From assembly GCF_029893105.1 (NCBI RefSeq), contig NZ_JARXWG010000017.1, positions 1 through 64,000 of the forward strand: 64,000 nt of DNA, given 5' to 3'. The notes under the pieces are model-generated. The model was not told the origin of the DNA. It worked only from the letters and a program-made list of their open reading frames with translations, and searched no databases. Positions 28,070 through 38,707 of this stretch are shown here, one piece after another. Position numbers and translations under genes: made by a program. The DNA comes from Parabacteroides sp. PF5-9. Its GTDB lineage: Bacteria > Bacteroidota > Bacteroidia > Bacteroidales > Tannerellaceae. Each line of letters opens with the position of its first letter. The first letter of the stretch is position 1.

Positions 28070-29272
28070 TTATTTGACTGCTCTTTTCAAACGACGGTTA
28101 ATATTTCCTTCCACGACATAATAGTCGATCAGCGGAGCAAATGTATTCATCAGTAAGATTGCAAGCATCATACCTTCCGGATAACCTGGGTTTAATGCTC
28201 TGATAAGAATAGCCATTGCGCCGACTAAGAAACCATAGATATATTTACCTGTTTCTGTTCGTGCAGAAGTAACCGGGTCGGTAGCCATAAAGACGGCTCC
28301 AAAAGCAAAACCTCCCAAAAACAAATGATCAACAGGTGATACGGTCATAGCTACTGTAGTGCCAACCAGATTAAAGATCGCCGCCACAAAAGCACCACCA
28401 ACAAATACGGAAAACATCGTTTTCCAGCTGGCAATTTTGGTAAAAAGAAGTATTGCTGCTCCTATCAAAATGGCTAAAACAGATGTTTCACCAATAGAGC
28501 CAGGGATCAAACCAATGAAATAATCCCATGTGGTCAATGGATTTCCTAAGATATCAACCGTTTGAAATGAATCGATTAATTCCTTTCCGGCAATACCGAT
28601 CTGACCTAACGGAGTTGCTCCTGAATAAGCATCTACAGTCTGTCCTGCTCCAAGACCAAAGGTGTCTGCTGTACGTACCCAGATTGAATCTCCCGACATC
28701 GCAGCCGGATAAGCAAAAAACAGGAACGCACGTGTAACTAATGCCACATTAAATATATTGTATCCTGTTCCGCCAAATACCTCTTTAGCAAAAACTACGG
28801 CAAATGCTGTTGCAACAGCTATCATCCAAAGAGGAGTGTCGATAGGAACGATCATAGGAATAAGAATTCCGGAAACCAGAAAACCTTCCTGTATCTCTTC
28901 ATTTTTCCATTGAGCTACGACAAATTCGATGCCCAACCCTACGACATATGAAACAATGATTTTAGGCAATACGGCCAAAAAACCATAAATAAAAGTCATC
29001 CAGAACCCTGGATTTGCACCGATCGCCAGATTATGCTGATATCCGGTATTGTACATACCAAAAAGTAAAGCCGGTATCAAAGCGATGATCACAATAGTCA
29101 TCGTTCGCTTTGAATCTATACTGTCATGAATATGTACGCCTGATTTCGAAGTCTCATTCGGAACAAACAAAAATGTTTCGAACCCGTCGAACACAGAACG
29201 GAACATCGCCAGCTTTCCGCCTTCCTCAAAGTTGGGCTTAATCTTGTCGAGATAATTCCTTAACGCTTTCAA
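28070..29272 (-). CDS. nqrB: Na+-NQR subunit B
   Basis: A 400-residue polytopic membrane protein. The covalent FMN site is SGATPLG (Thr). Helical segments are frequent, as are the conserved stretches KEVFGGTGYNIFN and GAVFMATDPVTSA. It forms the membrane core of the Na+ pathway with NqrD and NqrE. Confidence 0.96.
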   Translation of the reverse strand: MKALRNYLDKIKPNFEEGGKLAMFRSVFDGFETFLFVPNETSKSGVHIHDSIDSKRTMTIVIIALIPALLFGMYNTGYQHNLAIGANPGFWMTFIYGFLAVLPKIIVSYVVGLGIEFVVAQWKNEEIQEGFLVSGILIPMIVPIDTPLWMIAVATAFAVVFAKEVFGGTGYNIFNVALVTRAFLFFAYPAAMSGDSIWVRTADTFGLGAGQTVDAYSGATPLGQIGIAGKELIDSFQTVDILGNPLTTWDYFIGLIPGSIGETSVLAILIGAAILLFTKIASWKTMFSVFVGGAFVAAIFNLVGTTVAMTVSPVDHLFLGGFAFGAVFMATDPVTSARTETGKYIYGFLVGAMAILIRALNPGYPEGMMLAILLMNTFAPLIDYYVVEGNINRRLKRAVK

Positions 29273-29294
29273 TGTATTCTAAATTTTAATGTTA

Positions 29295-30668
29295 TTAATT
29301 CATTTCTTTATACAACAAATCCAACCCGTCACGAACGATCTTTTGGATTTCAATCTTGGAAGTATCCACAAACTCGCATAAGGCAAAGTCTTCCGGTGCA
29401 ACTTCATAGATGCCGAGATTTTCCATTTTATCGATATCAAAAGCGATAATAGCCTTCAATAAATATTCCGGCAAGATGTTCATCGGGAATACCTGATCAT
29501 ATTCATTCGACATAATCATCGCACGTTTTCCTCCCTTGATACGAGCATCTATTGTATATTCTTTCTTTTTACCCATCAGCCAACTGAAATAGGTTCGGCT
29601 AACACTAAAATCATTGAAGCGCGGCATAATCCAACCAAACAGTTCATATACATCTTCTCCTTCCGGAATTACAGTGATCTGATTATCATAAGCACCTAAG
29701 TAACCGTCCCGGTCAACTTTGGTGCCCGATAAAACATTTCCGCTAATTATACGCGTATCAGATAATCCTTGAAATCCATTCTGAAAATTGGATTGCTGTA
29801 CTCTTCCGTCTACAAGACTTTTGATGGAACAACCAGCTATTGTCTCTACATATCCTTTTTCTGAGATCTCTGAACCTGTTAAAACTACCATACGGCTGAA
29901 GTCGGCAATACCTTTATTAAATAAGCGGCCTATCATTATGACTTCATCTGGATTTACTACCCAAACGATTTCACCTTTGTTGATTGGCTTAATGTAATTA
30001 ATTTGTACACCTACGTTGGCTGCCGGATGAGGGCCTTCAACCTCTATCAGTTCTACGCCTTTCGGACTTACATTCGAACCTTTGCGCACTCCGACATAGA
30101 CTTTACCTGAAGTTAATTTAGCTAAAGCGTCCAACCCTGTCTGAAAATCAACCTCCTGCCCCCGCAAGATAAAATCAAAATTAGGAGCCAAAGGCGCCGA
30201 ATAGAATGCCGACACAAAAATATCACGAGGTGCATCCCCCGGTGTAGCGACAATATCATACGGACGTTGTCTGACAGATGGCCATAACCCAGCCTCCAGG
30301 ATTGCTTCCTTGATTTCTTCCGCTTTTAGGGAAGATACATTTTTTTTTCCGAACTCTACATACTCGACCTCCGCATCTGCCTGTACTTCAATACTAAGTA
30401 CTTTACGCTTCGCTCCACGGTTTACGGCAAGAACCTCACCACTGACTGGGGAAACAAATTTGATTTCCGGGCGATTTTTATCGTACATCAGAACGGAACC
30501 GGCTTTGACCTTATCACCTGCTTTGGCAACAACTTTAGGAATAATACCGTTATAGTTGTCGGGAACAATCGCATACGTAACGCTTTTTTTCCCGGCTAAC
30601 AGTACATCCGAAGGCTTACCTTTCAGATTAATGTCTAAACCTTTTTTAATCTTAATCACATTTGCCAT
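29295..30668 (-). CDS. nqrA: Na+-NQR subunit A
   Basis: The start at 30668 (MANVIKIKKGLDINLKG) matches the family start and gives 457 residues. It is a soluble subunit with a barrel-sandwich region (VVAKAGDKVKAGSVLMYDK ... FVSPVSGEVLAV) and TPGDAPRDIFVSAF. It binds at the cytoplasmic face. First gene of nqrABCDEF. An 8-bp-arm palindrome (ATCCAAGC/GCTTGGAT, 30718-30735) lies upstream. Confidence 0.95.
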   Translation of the reverse strand: MANVIKIKKGLDINLKGKPSDVLLAGKKSVTYAIVPDNYNGIIPKVVAKAGDKVKAGSVLMYDKNRPEIKFVSPVSGEVLAVNRGAKRKVLSIEVQADAEVEYVEFGKKNVSSLKAEEIKEAILEAGLWPSVRQRPYDIVATPGDAPRDIFVSAFYSAPLAPNFDFILRGQEVDFQTGLDALAKLTSGKVYVGVRKGSNVSPKGVELIEVEGPHPAANVGVQINYIKPINKGEIVWVVNPDEVIMIGRLFNKGIADFSRMVVLTGSEISEKGYVETIAGCSIKSLVDGRVQQSNFQNGFQGLSDTRIISGNVLSGTKVDRDGYLGAYDNQITVIPEGEDVYELFGWIMPRFNDFSVSRTYFSWLMGKKKEYTIDARIKGGKRAMIMSNEYDQVFPMNILPEYLLKAIIAFDIDKMENLGIYEVAPEDFALCEFVDTSKIEIQKIVRDGLDLLYKEMN

Positions 30669-30841
30669 GATACAACTAAAATTCATTAAAATTAGTCGTT
30701 TGGCATAACTCGACATAATCCAAGCAAGCTTGGATTCTACTCTCGTTACTTCAAACGTTGTTTTGTGTAATTTCCCGCAAAAGTAAACATTTTTTTATGC
30801 TTTAAAGCAGAAGATAACAAATAATTAAAGAAAAAAATCCA

Positions 30842-30849
30842 TAATTTTG
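30842..30849 (+). promoter_or_regulatory. Promoter -7 element for the T9SS plug gene
   Basis: TAATTTTG matches TAnnTTTG, about 26 bp upstream of the plug-protein ATG. No clear -33 TTG is seen. Confidence 0.45.
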
Positions 30850-30874
30850 TCGAATCAATAAAAGAGTAAAGAAA

Positions 30875-32149
30875 ATGAGCACTTTAGCGAAATACATAAC
30901 TATTTTCTGTTTGTTTTTTGCCTGTTCTGTTTATGCGCAGGAAACATATTATACCACCATCAGCAACAAACTGATCAAAAGCCTACAAGTTAGAGTTGAA
31001 GACGAAATGATTTCTCATCCGTATATTGAGATAAATAATCAGAAGCAGATTGAAATCAATTTTGATGCATTAACCTCAGGTTATACACGTTATGCTTATT
31101 CTATCATTCATTGTAATGCTGATTGGAGTAAATCGATGCTCTCTCCCATCGAATATTTGAATGGTTTTCAGAATCAACCGATTGAAGATTTTGCCAATTC
31201 AATGGGTACGACTGTCCAATATACGAATTACAGGTTGTTATTACCCAACGAAGAGATGCAACTGAAAGTGTCCGGCAATTATGCCGTACAGGTTTATAAT
31301 GAAGATAATCCTTCTGAAATTGTCTTGACAGCTTGTTTTTCTATAGTAGAGCCTATGATAAGTCTTTCTGCTGCAGTAAGTGGAAACACCAATATAGACA
31401 CCAATCGCTCCCATCAACAGGTAAGTTTTGTTATCAACCATAAGAATTTCCCCATTACCAATCCGCAAAATGATCTGAAAATCTGGGTCTATCAAAATAA
31501 TCGCCGTGACAACAGTGTCAACATCATAAACCCGATGAATATCAGAGCCAATGAAATCGAATATTCCAATATGCGTGAGTTGATTTTTCATGCAGGAAAC
31601 GAATATCGTCGAATGGAATTTCTGAATAACCGATACAATGGACTACATGTCGAAAATATGTCATTCCACAATCCTTATTATCATGTCGAATTAGCGATTG
31701 ACCAATCAAGAGCAAATGGTAGCTATCAATACGATCAGGATCAGAACGGACGTTTTTTTATCAATTGTAACAACTGCAATAATCCAGATACCGAAGCAGA
31801 TTACAACGTTGTTCACTTTGCATTAGAAAGTCACAAAATTAACGATGGAAACGTTTATTTATGCAGCGATATATACAATAACATACTGAACGAACAGAGC
31901 CAAATGACTTACAATGCGCAAACAGGATGTTATGAAAAAATAGCATTAATCAAACAAGGTATTTACAACTACCAATACTTGTTTGTTCCCGACAAGACGA
32001 ACACCGGATTAACTGCCCCCTTCGAAGGAGATTATTCTGAATCGGAAAACGAATATATCATTTATGTTTACTACCATTCAATGCGCGACCGCTATGATCG
32101 TTTGATAGGCGTTCAAACCATCAACAGTAGTACTAAATTATTTTATTAG
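30875..32149 (+). CDS. Type IX secretion plug protein (DUF5103)
   Basis: A 424-residue protein with an N-terminal signal peptide (to about VYAQE). The family match rests on YPYIEINNQ-like HPYIEINNQKQIEINFD, YAYSIIHCNADW, and the middle NPQNDLKIWVYQNNRRDN. In Flavobacterium johnsoniae the homologue occludes the SprA (Sov) outer-membrane channel of the type IX secretion system. It is isolated from other T9SS genes, as is usual. Confidence 0.85.
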   Translation: MSTLAKYITIFCLFFACSVYAQETYYTTISNKLIKSLQVRVEDEMISHPYIEINNQKQIEINFDALTSGYTRYAYSIIHCNADWSKSMLSPIEYLNGFQNQPIEDFANSMGTTVQYTNYRLLLPNEEMQLKVSGNYAVQVYNEDNPSEIVLTACFSIVEPMISLSAAVSGNTNIDTNRSHQQVSFVINHKNFPITNPQNDLKIWVYQNNRRDNSVNIINPMNIRANEIEYSNMRELIFHAGNEYRRMEFLNNRYNGLHVENMSFHNPYYHVELAIDQSRANGSYQYDQDQNGRFFINCNNCNNPDTEADYNVVHFALESHKINDGNVYLCSDIYNNILNEQSQMTYNAQTGCYEKIALIKQGIYNYQYLFVPDKTNTGLTAPFEGDYSESENEYIIYVYYHSMRDRYDRLIGVQTINSSTKLFY

Positions 32150-32177
32150 AACAGCTGTAAAACAAAAAGAAATCTCA

Positions 32178-33149
32178 TTAAACCGGAATAAAAAATAACG
32201 AAACCCCTATTACACTAATAATTGCGCCAATAACCTCCCGAACTGTAATTTTTTGGTTAAGAATGAAATAGGCAGGAGCTAATATGATTATAGGAGTAAG
32301 CGCCATTAATGTCGATGCAATCCCGGCTTCAGTATACTGGACAGCCATTAATGAAAAAGAAACTCCCAAGAATGGCCCAAAAAAAGTACCTCCCAAAGTA
32401 GCAACCATCGCTTTTTGATCTTTTAACGATTGCATCAGATTCTTCCATTGTCGGGTCCAAGACATAATAAAAAGAAAACCAACAAGTCCGACTATTGCCC
32501 GTATCTGAGTGGAAGCAAAAGGAATCATTTGCATAGCAATTGTATCCTGCATACCTATTTGTTCCCAGTAATAAGTCATTCCCAGTTTACTAAAAACCAA
32601 ACCTACCCCCTGGCCTACTCCTGCTCCAACACCAAACAGTATCCCTTTTAATGGCAGTTTGACTTTCCATTTATTTGATTCAACTCCCTTTTTACCAAAA
32701 ATAGAAAGAGCGATTCCTAACATAGTCACCAACATACCTAACACCGCATACCCATTGAGGCGTTCGCCCAATATAAAGAAACCCGCTATGGCTGCTGACG
32801 GAGGTGCTAAGGTCATAAACAATTGTCCAAAACGGGAACCTATTAAAATGTAAGAACTAAACAGACAATAATCACCTAAAACATACCCTATAAAACCGGA
32901 TATCGCCAACCAGAACCAAGCTTTTGAACCCGCATTTAAAGGAACTACTTCGCCTGTGAAATAATAGAGTGTAATTCCAAGCATAATGATAGCCATCCCC
33001 AAACGAATAATATTAAGAGAGAGCGATCCCATCCGTTTTCCGGCAACCTCAAAACATAGAGCTGTAATTGTCCACGACAAAGCAACAAAGAGAGAAATTA
33101 TCTCTCCGAAGTAATTTTCCGAATTGGGAATCAACAGAAGAGAGGTCAT
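32178..33149 (-). CDS. EamA-family transporter
   Basis: A 323-residue membrane protein with ten predicted helices in two EamA (DMT) repeats, residues about 10-150 and 170-320. Each repeat ends in the typical GERLNGYAVLGMLVTMLGIAL / NQKITVREVIGAIISVIGVSLF pattern. Substrate unknown; DMT members export metabolites or amino acids. It lies directly downstream of dnaB (57-bp gap). Confidence 0.88.
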   Translation of the reverse strand: MTSLLLIPNSENYFGEIISLFVALSWTITALCFEVAGKRMGSLSLNIIRLGMAIIMLGITLYYFTGEVVPLNAGSKAWFWLAISGFIGYVLGDYCLFSSYILIGSRFGQLFMTLAPPSAAIAGFFILGERLNGYAVLGMLVTMLGIALSIFGKKGVESNKWKVKLPLKGILFGVGAGVGQGVGLVFSKLGMTYYWEQIGMQDTIAMQMIPFASTQIRAIVGLVGFLFIMSWTRQWKNLMQSLKDQKAMVATLGGTFFGPFLGVSFSLMAVQYTEAGIASTLMALTPIIILAPAYFILNQKITVREVIGAIISVIGVSLFFIPV

Positions 33150-33205
33150 TTCTTAAATATTAGAACACATAGAGTAGCACCAACAACAAACATCGTTTTA
33201 ATCGA

Positions 33206-34720
33206 TTAAAACGGCACTTCACTACTACTTTCCACATTTAAAAAATCGACTCCTGCCGGAGGGATAGGAGGCATTGGTTCATCGGCATTCATACCAGAAG
33301 AAAATTCTTTTATGGCAATATCTTCATCCACATTCATAAATTTAGCATATTCATTTTTAAATCGCAGCCTGACATCACCCGTCGCCCCGTTACGATGTTT
33401 AGCAATGATAATTTCTGCCAAACCGATCAACGAGTTTCCCCGTTCATCCTCTGTAATTTTATAATATTCCGGACGATGGATAAAACAAACCATATCAGCA
33501 TCCTGCTCAATTGCACCTGATTCACGCAAATCGGCCAATTGAGGACGCTTACCCTCTACCCCCTGGCGACTCTCCACCCCACGATTCAACTGCGACAAAG
33601 CAATAATAGGTATATTTAATTCTTTAGCTAACCCTTTTAAAGAGCGAGAAATTGTACTTACCTCTTGTTCACGGCTACCAAAAGTCATCCCACTAGCATT
33701 CATCAACTGTAAATAGTCGATAATAATACATTTGATACCATGCTCACGCACCAACCGACGCGCCTTTGTCCGTAATTCAAAGACTGACAAACTGGGAGTA
33801 TCATCTACAAAAATAGGCGCATCATAGAGGTCTTTCAGCTTGAAATTTAACTGTTCCCATTCATATTTTTCCAATCTCCCACTTTTAATCTTCTCACCGG
33901 GAAGTTCACACACATTCACGATCAAACGATTAACCAACTGCACATTGCTCATCTCCAATGAGAATAAGGCCACCGGTATATTATGGTTTACAGCCATACT
34001 CTTAGCCATTGAAAGCACAAAAGCCGTTTTCCCCATCGCCGGACGAGCAGCTATAATCACCAAATCGGAATTCTGCCAGCCCGACGTAATTTTATCTAAT
34101 GCCGTAAATCCGGTACGCAAACCACTCAACCCTTCTTTTTGATTTGCCGCCTTCTCCAACAGTTCAATAGCATCTTTAATCACCGGATTGATTTGAGTCA
34201 CATCTTTTTTAACGTTCCGTTGAGAGATCTCGAACAGCTTCCCTTCTGCTTCCTGCATCAAATCATCAACATCAATCGTTTCATCAAACGCTTTATTCTG
34301 AACCAACGCCGTAAAAGAGATCAATTCACGTGCTAAATATTTCTGTGCAATAATACGGGCATGATATTCAATATGAGCGCTACTAGCTACTCTACTGGTT
34401 AATTGTGAGATATAAAACGGTCCACCAACAGCATCCAGTTCGCCTCGTTTTTTCAACTGCTCGGTAACCGTCAACATATCAATCGGTCGCTGACTTACAG
34501 CCAAATCAACGATGGCGCCATAAATCATTTCATGCGCCTTTTCATAAAAACATTCCGGTTTCAGCAATTCACTAACAATAGAATATGCATCTTTTTCCAA
34601 CATTAATGCACCGAGAACAGCTTCTTCCAACTCACGAGCCTGAGGCTGTAAACGCCCCATGTCAGGAACAACAATTGCTCTTTGTTTACTTTTTCCGGTA
34701 TTTTTTGCTCTTTCAGCCAT
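33206..34720 (-). CDS. dnaB: Replicative DNA helicase DnaB
   Basis: A 504-residue hexameric helicase. The N-terminal primase-interacting domain (LEEAVLGALMLEKDAYS) covers about 30-130 and a RecA-like ATPase starts near 200. Walker A is ARPAMGKTAF, Walker B CIIIDYLQLM, followed by REQEVSTISRSLKGLAKEL and LSQLNRGVESR. No intein is present. It unwinds DNA at the replication fork. Confidence 0.97.
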   Translation of the reverse strand: MAERAKNTGKSKQRAIVVPDMGRLQPQARELEEAVLGALMLEKDAYSIVSELLKPECFYEKAHEMIYGAIVDLAVSQRPIDMLTVTEQLKKRGELDAVGGPFYISQLTSRVASSAHIEYHARIIAQKYLARELISFTALVQNKAFDETIDVDDLMQEAEGKLFEISQRNVKKDVTQINPVIKDAIELLEKAANQKEGLSGLRTGFTALDKITSGWQNSDLVIIAARPAMGKTAFVLSMAKSMAVNHNIPVALFSLEMSNVQLVNRLIVNVCELPGEKIKSGRLEKYEWEQLNFKLKDLYDAPIFVDDTPSLSVFELRTKARRLVREHGIKCIIIDYLQLMNASGMTFGSREQEVSTISRSLKGLAKELNIPIIALSQLNRGVESRQGVEGKRPQLADLRESGAIEQDADMVCFIHRPEYYKITEDERGNSLIGLAEIIIAKHRNGATGDVRLRFKNEYAKFMNVDEDIAIKEFSSGMNADEPMPPIPPAGVDFLNVESSSEVPF

Positions 34721-34741
34721 GTCGTATTTTATTTAGGACAC

Positions 34742-34749
34742 CAAAGATA
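34742..34749 (-). promoter_or_regulatory. Promoter -7 element for dnaB
   Basis: TATCTTTG on the minus strand, 22 bp upstream of the dnaB ATG, matches TAnnTTTG. Confidence 0.5.
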
Positions 34750-34826
34750 CATAAAAAGTATCCGTCAACTGACCGTAATCAATGACAGGTTATCAACAAC
34801 TAATAAACAGGTTCAAATGGAACTGT

Positions 34827-35249
34827 CTAAAATTTGCGAAAAATGTATTTGGTTGTTTCGCGGATAAGTATCAACTCCTTACTATTCACTTTCTCAACAG
34901 AAAAAAACTGCTCTTCCGACCACCAATCCGTATAAGGTAAAAAGTCCTCTACTGACTGCTGATCCGATACAAGCCTGATTTTCAATAGCGACTGTCTATC
35001 ATCCATCCACTGTTTGATACCATGACACCGTCGGTAGCCATCATATTTTTCATAAGTCGGATCATAGATCTGATAGGCAAAAAGGGTGTTTTGAAAATTA
35101 TACCACACCGTATCCACCTGATAACTCATTCCATCCGCACATATTTTTTCCCGTAATTGCCATTTCCCTTCCAGATCATCTTTTTGATCTTTTTTGCAGG
35201 AAATCATCAATAAAAGAATACTACAAAGAATTATCAGGTACCGACTCAT
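34827..35249 (-). CDS. Lipocalin-like lipoprotein coupled to hisB
   Basis: A 140-residue protein with a lipoprotein signal peptide (lipobox LMISC, Cys 18) and a small beta-rich domain starting [17 protein letters not shown], the GxW start common to lipocalin-like domains. No catalytic motif. Its ATG overlaps the hisB stop by 4 bp, so it should be translated with the his operon although it has no known link to histidine synthesis. Confidence 0.75.
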   Translation of the reverse strand: MSRYLIILCSILLLMISCKKDQKDDLEGKWQLREKICADGMSYQVDTVWYNFQNTLFAYQIYDPTYEKYDGYRRCHGIKQWMDDRQSLLKIRLVSDQQSVEDFLPYTDWWSEEQFFSVEKVNSKELILIRETTKYIFRKF

Positions 35250-36376
35250 AATACCCCTTTTGTACTTGGAAGTTCATAGCGATAAATATCCCTTTTAATC
35301 GCCATTTTTATCGAACGAGCCAATGCTTTGAATATACCTTCTATCTTATGGTGTTCATTCGCTCCTTCCGCTTTTATGTACAAATTCATCCGTGCCGAAT
35401 CACTCAAACTCTTAAAGAAATGATGAAACATCTCAGTCGGCACATCCCCTATCCGTTCACGGAAAAAGTCTGCCTCCCAAGTCAGCCACGGACGTCCGCC
35501 AAAATCAAGAGCCACACTACAGGAAGCATCATCCATCGGCAACATAAAACCATACCGTTCAATACCTCTCTTATCTCCTAAAGCCTTATATAATGCTTCT
35601 CCCAATGCAATAGCCGTATCTTCCATCGTATGATGTTCGTCTACACGCAAGTCTCCCTTCACCCGTATGGTCAGATCTGCTCCCGAATGTTTTCCGATCT
35701 GTTCCAACAGATGGTCAAAAAAGCCCAATCCAGTCTCTATCTCCGTCTCTCCTTTTCCATCCAGACGTAATTCTACAAAAACATCCGTTTCTTTTGTCTT
35801 ACGTTCAATAATAGCAGCACGTTCTCCACTCAATAAGAATTCGGTAATTTTATCCCAATCGTCAGTCACCAGCACCGGCCAAAGGTTTCTGTGATAATTA
35901 AGTAACTCCTGTTCCGAACCCTCCTGAGGGTGTAACCATATCCCTTTCGCTTCTAAATTCTCCGCCAATTCGATATCGGTCAGCCTGTCACCAATCACAT
36001 AGCTGTTTTCCAGGTCATATTCTTCGGTCATATACTTCTTCAACATACCCGTACCCGGTTTGCGGTTCGGTGATTTATCTTCCGGAAGCGAATCATCGAT
36101 AAAAATATCTTTAAACTTGATACCCTCTCCTGCTAATGTCATGACAATCAACTTATGAGATGGCCAAAAAGTCTCTTCTGGAAAAGAAGGAGTACCCAAA
36201 CCATCCTGATTGGTTACCATAACCAGATCAAAATCAAGATTCTTGCATATATAATACAGGTTACGAATTACTTTCGGATAGAATTGTAGTTTCTCTAGAC
36301 TATCCAATTGAAAATTTTCGGGCGGCTCTTTTACCAAAGTCCCGTCACGATCGATAAAAAGTACTTTTCGTTTCAT
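35246..36376 (-). CDS. hisB: Bifunctional histidinol-phosphatase / IGP dehydratase
   Basis: A 376-residue fusion. Residues 1-165 are a HAD phosphatase (FIDRDGTLV, Dx[22 protein letters not shown]). Residues 185-376 are imidazoleglycerol-phosphate dehydratase with [19 protein letters not shown] and [15 protein letters not shown], the two histidine metal sites. The HAD part lacks the zinc Cys/His loop of the E. coli enzyme and has [15 protein letters not shown] there. It catalyses steps 6 and 8 of histidine synthesis. Overlaps hisC by 4 bp. Confidence 0.95.
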   Translation of the reverse strand: MKRKVLFIDRDGTLVKEPPENFQLDSLEKLQFYPKVIRNLYYICKNLDFDLVMVTNQDGLGTPSFPEETFWPSHKLIVMTLAGEGIKFKDIFIDDSLPEDKSPNRKPGTGMLKKYMTEEYDLENSYVIGDRLTDIELAENLEAKGIWLHPQEGSEQELLNYHRNLWPVLVTDDWDKITEFLLSGERAAIIERKTKETDVFVELRLDGKGETEIETGLGFFDHLLEQIGKHSGADLTIRVKGDLRVDEHHTMEDTAIALGEALYKALGDKRGIERYGFMLPMDDASCSVALDFGGRPWLTWEADFFRERIGDVPTEMFHHFFKSLSDSARMNLYIKAEGANEHHKIEGIFKALARSIKMAIKRDIYRYELPSTKGVL

Positions 36377-37410
36377 ATAATCAAACGTTTCATTGCTTTT
36401 AATAATTTTTCATTTTCATCAGGAGTACCAATCGTTATCCGCAAACATCCTTTACACAAAGTGACATTATTCCGGTTCCGAACAACTACCCCCTCTCCGA
36501 TCAATGTCTGATACATACGATCGGCATCTCCAACCTCTACCAATATAAAGTTAGCATCCGATGGATAAATTTTATAATTGAAAGGCGATTGACTAAACAG
36601 TTCTGTCAGCCGCTCACGTTCGTTCAATATCTGTTTCAACTGCTCTTGCATACGACGAGTGTCGGATAAGACTTTCAACGCATACTCCTGTGTCAATTGA
36701 TTCACATTATAAGGATATTTAATCTTATTCAGTACAGATATAATCTCCGGCGAAGCAAAAGCCATTCCCAGGCGAATACCTGCTGCTCCCCAAGCTTTCG
36801 ATAAAGTTTGCAATACGACAAGATTGGGATAATACGATAAATCGCGAATAAAAGACGGTTCAGACGCAAAATCGATATACGCTTCATCGATCACCACTAT
36901 CCCCTGAAAAGTATTCAACACTTTGTATACCTCCTCCCTCTCCAGAAGATTTCCGGAGGGATTATTCGGAGAACAAAGAAAGATAACTTTTGTACAAATA
37001 TCGGTCTTTTCGAGCAACTTTTTTCCATCCAGTTCAAAATTCTCCGTTAGCGGCACCTTCAAACAAGCAACATGATTTATATCTGCTGCAACCTCATACA
37101 TCCCATACGAAGGTGATATGGTGGCGATATTATTTATACCTGGTTCACAAAAAGCACGAATAATCAGATCTATCGCTTCATCACTGCCATTCCCCACAAA
37201 GATAGCATGTTGATCGATCTTTTTCAACTCCGCAATCCGTGTCTTTAATTTCCATTGTAAAGGATCCGGATACCGGTTATACGGTAAGTTCCACGGATTC
37301 TCGTTAGCATCCAGAAATACAGACGCTTCTCCATGAAATTCATCACGAGCAGACGAATAAGGTTTCAACTGCCATATATTTGTTCTTACTAAATCTTTCA
37401 GGTTTTTCAT
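36373..37410 (-). CDS. hisC: Histidinol-phosphate aminotransferase
   Basis: A 345-residue fold-I PLP aminotransferase. Visible: [38 protein letters not shown], the PLP lysine in [14 protein letters not shown], and C-terminal [17 protein letters not shown]. It makes histidinol phosphate. 15-bp gap from hisD. Confidence 0.96.
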   Translation of the reverse strand: MKNLKDLVRTNIWQLKPYSSARDEFHGEASVFLDANENPWNLPYNRYPDPLQWKLKTRIAELKKIDQHAIFVGNGSDEAIDLIIRAFCEPGINNIATISPSYGMYEVAADINHVACLKVPLTENFELDGKKLLEKTDICTKVIFLCSPNNPSGNLLEREEVYKVLNTFQGIVVIDEAYIDFASEPSFIRDLSYYPNLVVLQTLSKAWGAAGIRLGMAFASPEIISVLNKIKYPYNVNQLTQEYALKVLSDTRRMQEQLKQILNERERLTELFSQSPFNYKIYPSDANFILVEVGDADRMYQTLIGEGVVVRNRNNVTLCKGCLRITIGTPDENEKLLKAMKRLII

Positions 37411-37425
37411 ACTACATCTTTAGTT

Positions 37426-38706
37426 TCATTTCTTATTCATTCGAAGCGTTACCGCATTACAGTGCGCTTCCAACTGCTCATTCCGAGCCATCACCTGTAT
37501 GGTCTCTCCCAACCCGTTAATACCATCGGAAGTAATTTCCTGAAAAGTGATCTTTTTGATAAAACTATCCAGATTGACTCCACTGTATGATTTGGCATAC
37601 CCATTTGTCGGCAAGGTATGATTCGTTCCCGAAGCATAATCACCGGCGCTTTCCGGTGTATAAGGTCCTAAAAATACACTTCCTGCATTTTCTATCCGAT
37701 CTGCAATATACATATAATCTTCTGTCTGCACAATGAGATGTTCTGGTGCATAAGCATTTGTAAAGTCAATAACATCCTGTTGTTCTTTCAGTACGATTAT
37801 ACGGCTATGAGCCAACGATTTCTCAATAATCTCTTTTCGCGGTAGCTGTTTCAGCTGTTCATGGATGGCCTGAACAACCGGCTCTACGATTTTTTCGGAA
37901 GTGGTCACTAATATCGACTGGCTGTCTGCCCCATGCTCTGCCTGAGACAAAAAATCGGAAGCCACAAAGCCAAAATCCGCCTTCTCATCGGCAATTATCA
38001 AAACCTCCGATGGACCCGCCGGCATATCAATAGCAACGTCTTTCAGGCTGACCAACTGCTTGGCTGCTGTCACGTATTGATTTCCCGGACCAAATATTTT
38101 ATAGACTTTCGGGATCGATTCCGTGCCATAACTCATCGCCGCAACGGCTTGTATTCCACCGACCTTAAACACCCTATTTACCCCTGCTATCGAAGCGGCA
38201 TACAGTATTGCCGGATGTATCTTGCCTTCCTGATCCGGAGGCGAACAGAGAATTATCTCCTTACAACCCGCTATAGAAGCAGGAACAGCCAACATCAATA
38301 CCGTAGAAAACAGCGGCGCTGTACCTCCCGGAATATAAAGTCCGATTTTGTCGATGGATAGAGCCTTTTGCCAACAAAAAACACCCGAAATTGTCTCGAT
38401 TTTACGCCCAACAAACTGCTGTGAACGATGAAATTTTTCAATATTTGCCTTAGCTGTTTTTATCGCTTTTTTCAAGTCATCCGAAACGAAAGAAGCGGCT
38501 TCGTTTAATTCTTCTGCAGAAACCTCCAAAGTCGAAAGTTTGACCTTGTCAAATTTTTCACCATACCGTTTAACGGCCTGATCACCTTCAACCCGGATTT
38601 CTTCCAATACCGTTCGTACCGTATCAAACAGTGTAGAGACATCCAATGCCGGCCTTTCCATTAATGATGCCCATTCTTCCCGCGAAGGATATTTGATGAT
38701 CTCCAT
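37426..38706 (-). CDS. hisD: Histidinol dehydrogenase
   Basis: A 426-residue zinc enzyme. Visible: IGLYIPGGTAPLFSTVLML, VGGIQAVAAMSYGT, IDMPAGPSEVLIIAD, SQAEHGADSQSILVT (zinc and substrate residues), YAPEHLIVQTED and SAGDYASGTNHTLPT. It performs the two final oxidations to histidine. Its start is 1 bp after hisG. Confidence 0.97.
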   Translation of the reverse strand: MEIIKYPSREEWASLMERPALDVSTLFDTVRTVLEEIRVEGDQAVKRYGEKFDKVKLSTLEVSAEELNEAASFVSDDLKKAIKTAKANIEKFHRSQQFVGRKIETISGVFCWQKALSIDKIGLYIPGGTAPLFSTVLMLAVPASIAGCKEIILCSPPDQEGKIHPAILYAASIAGVNRVFKVGGIQAVAAMSYGTESIPKVYKIFGPGNQYVTAAKQLVSLKDVAIDMPAGPSEVLIIADEKADFGFVASDFLSQAEHGADSQSILVTTSEKIVEPVVQAIHEQLKQLPRKEIIEKSLAHSRIIVLKEQQDVIDFTNAYAPEHLIVQTEDYMYIADRIENAGSVFLGPYTPESAGDYASGTNHTLPTNGYAKSYSGVNLDSFIKKITFQEITSDGINGLGETIQVMARNEQLEAHCNAVTLRMNKK

Positions 38707-38707
38707 A

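Noticed and set aside
33195-33212. 18-bp perfect palindrome GTTTTAATCGATTAAAAC at the end of dnaB
   Set aside because: Overlaps the stop codon and lacks a T-run beyond the stem; could be a weak terminator but support is poor.
37933-38361. 142-codon plus-strand ORF
   Set aside because: Opposite hisD, whose motifs are complete; basic shadow composition.
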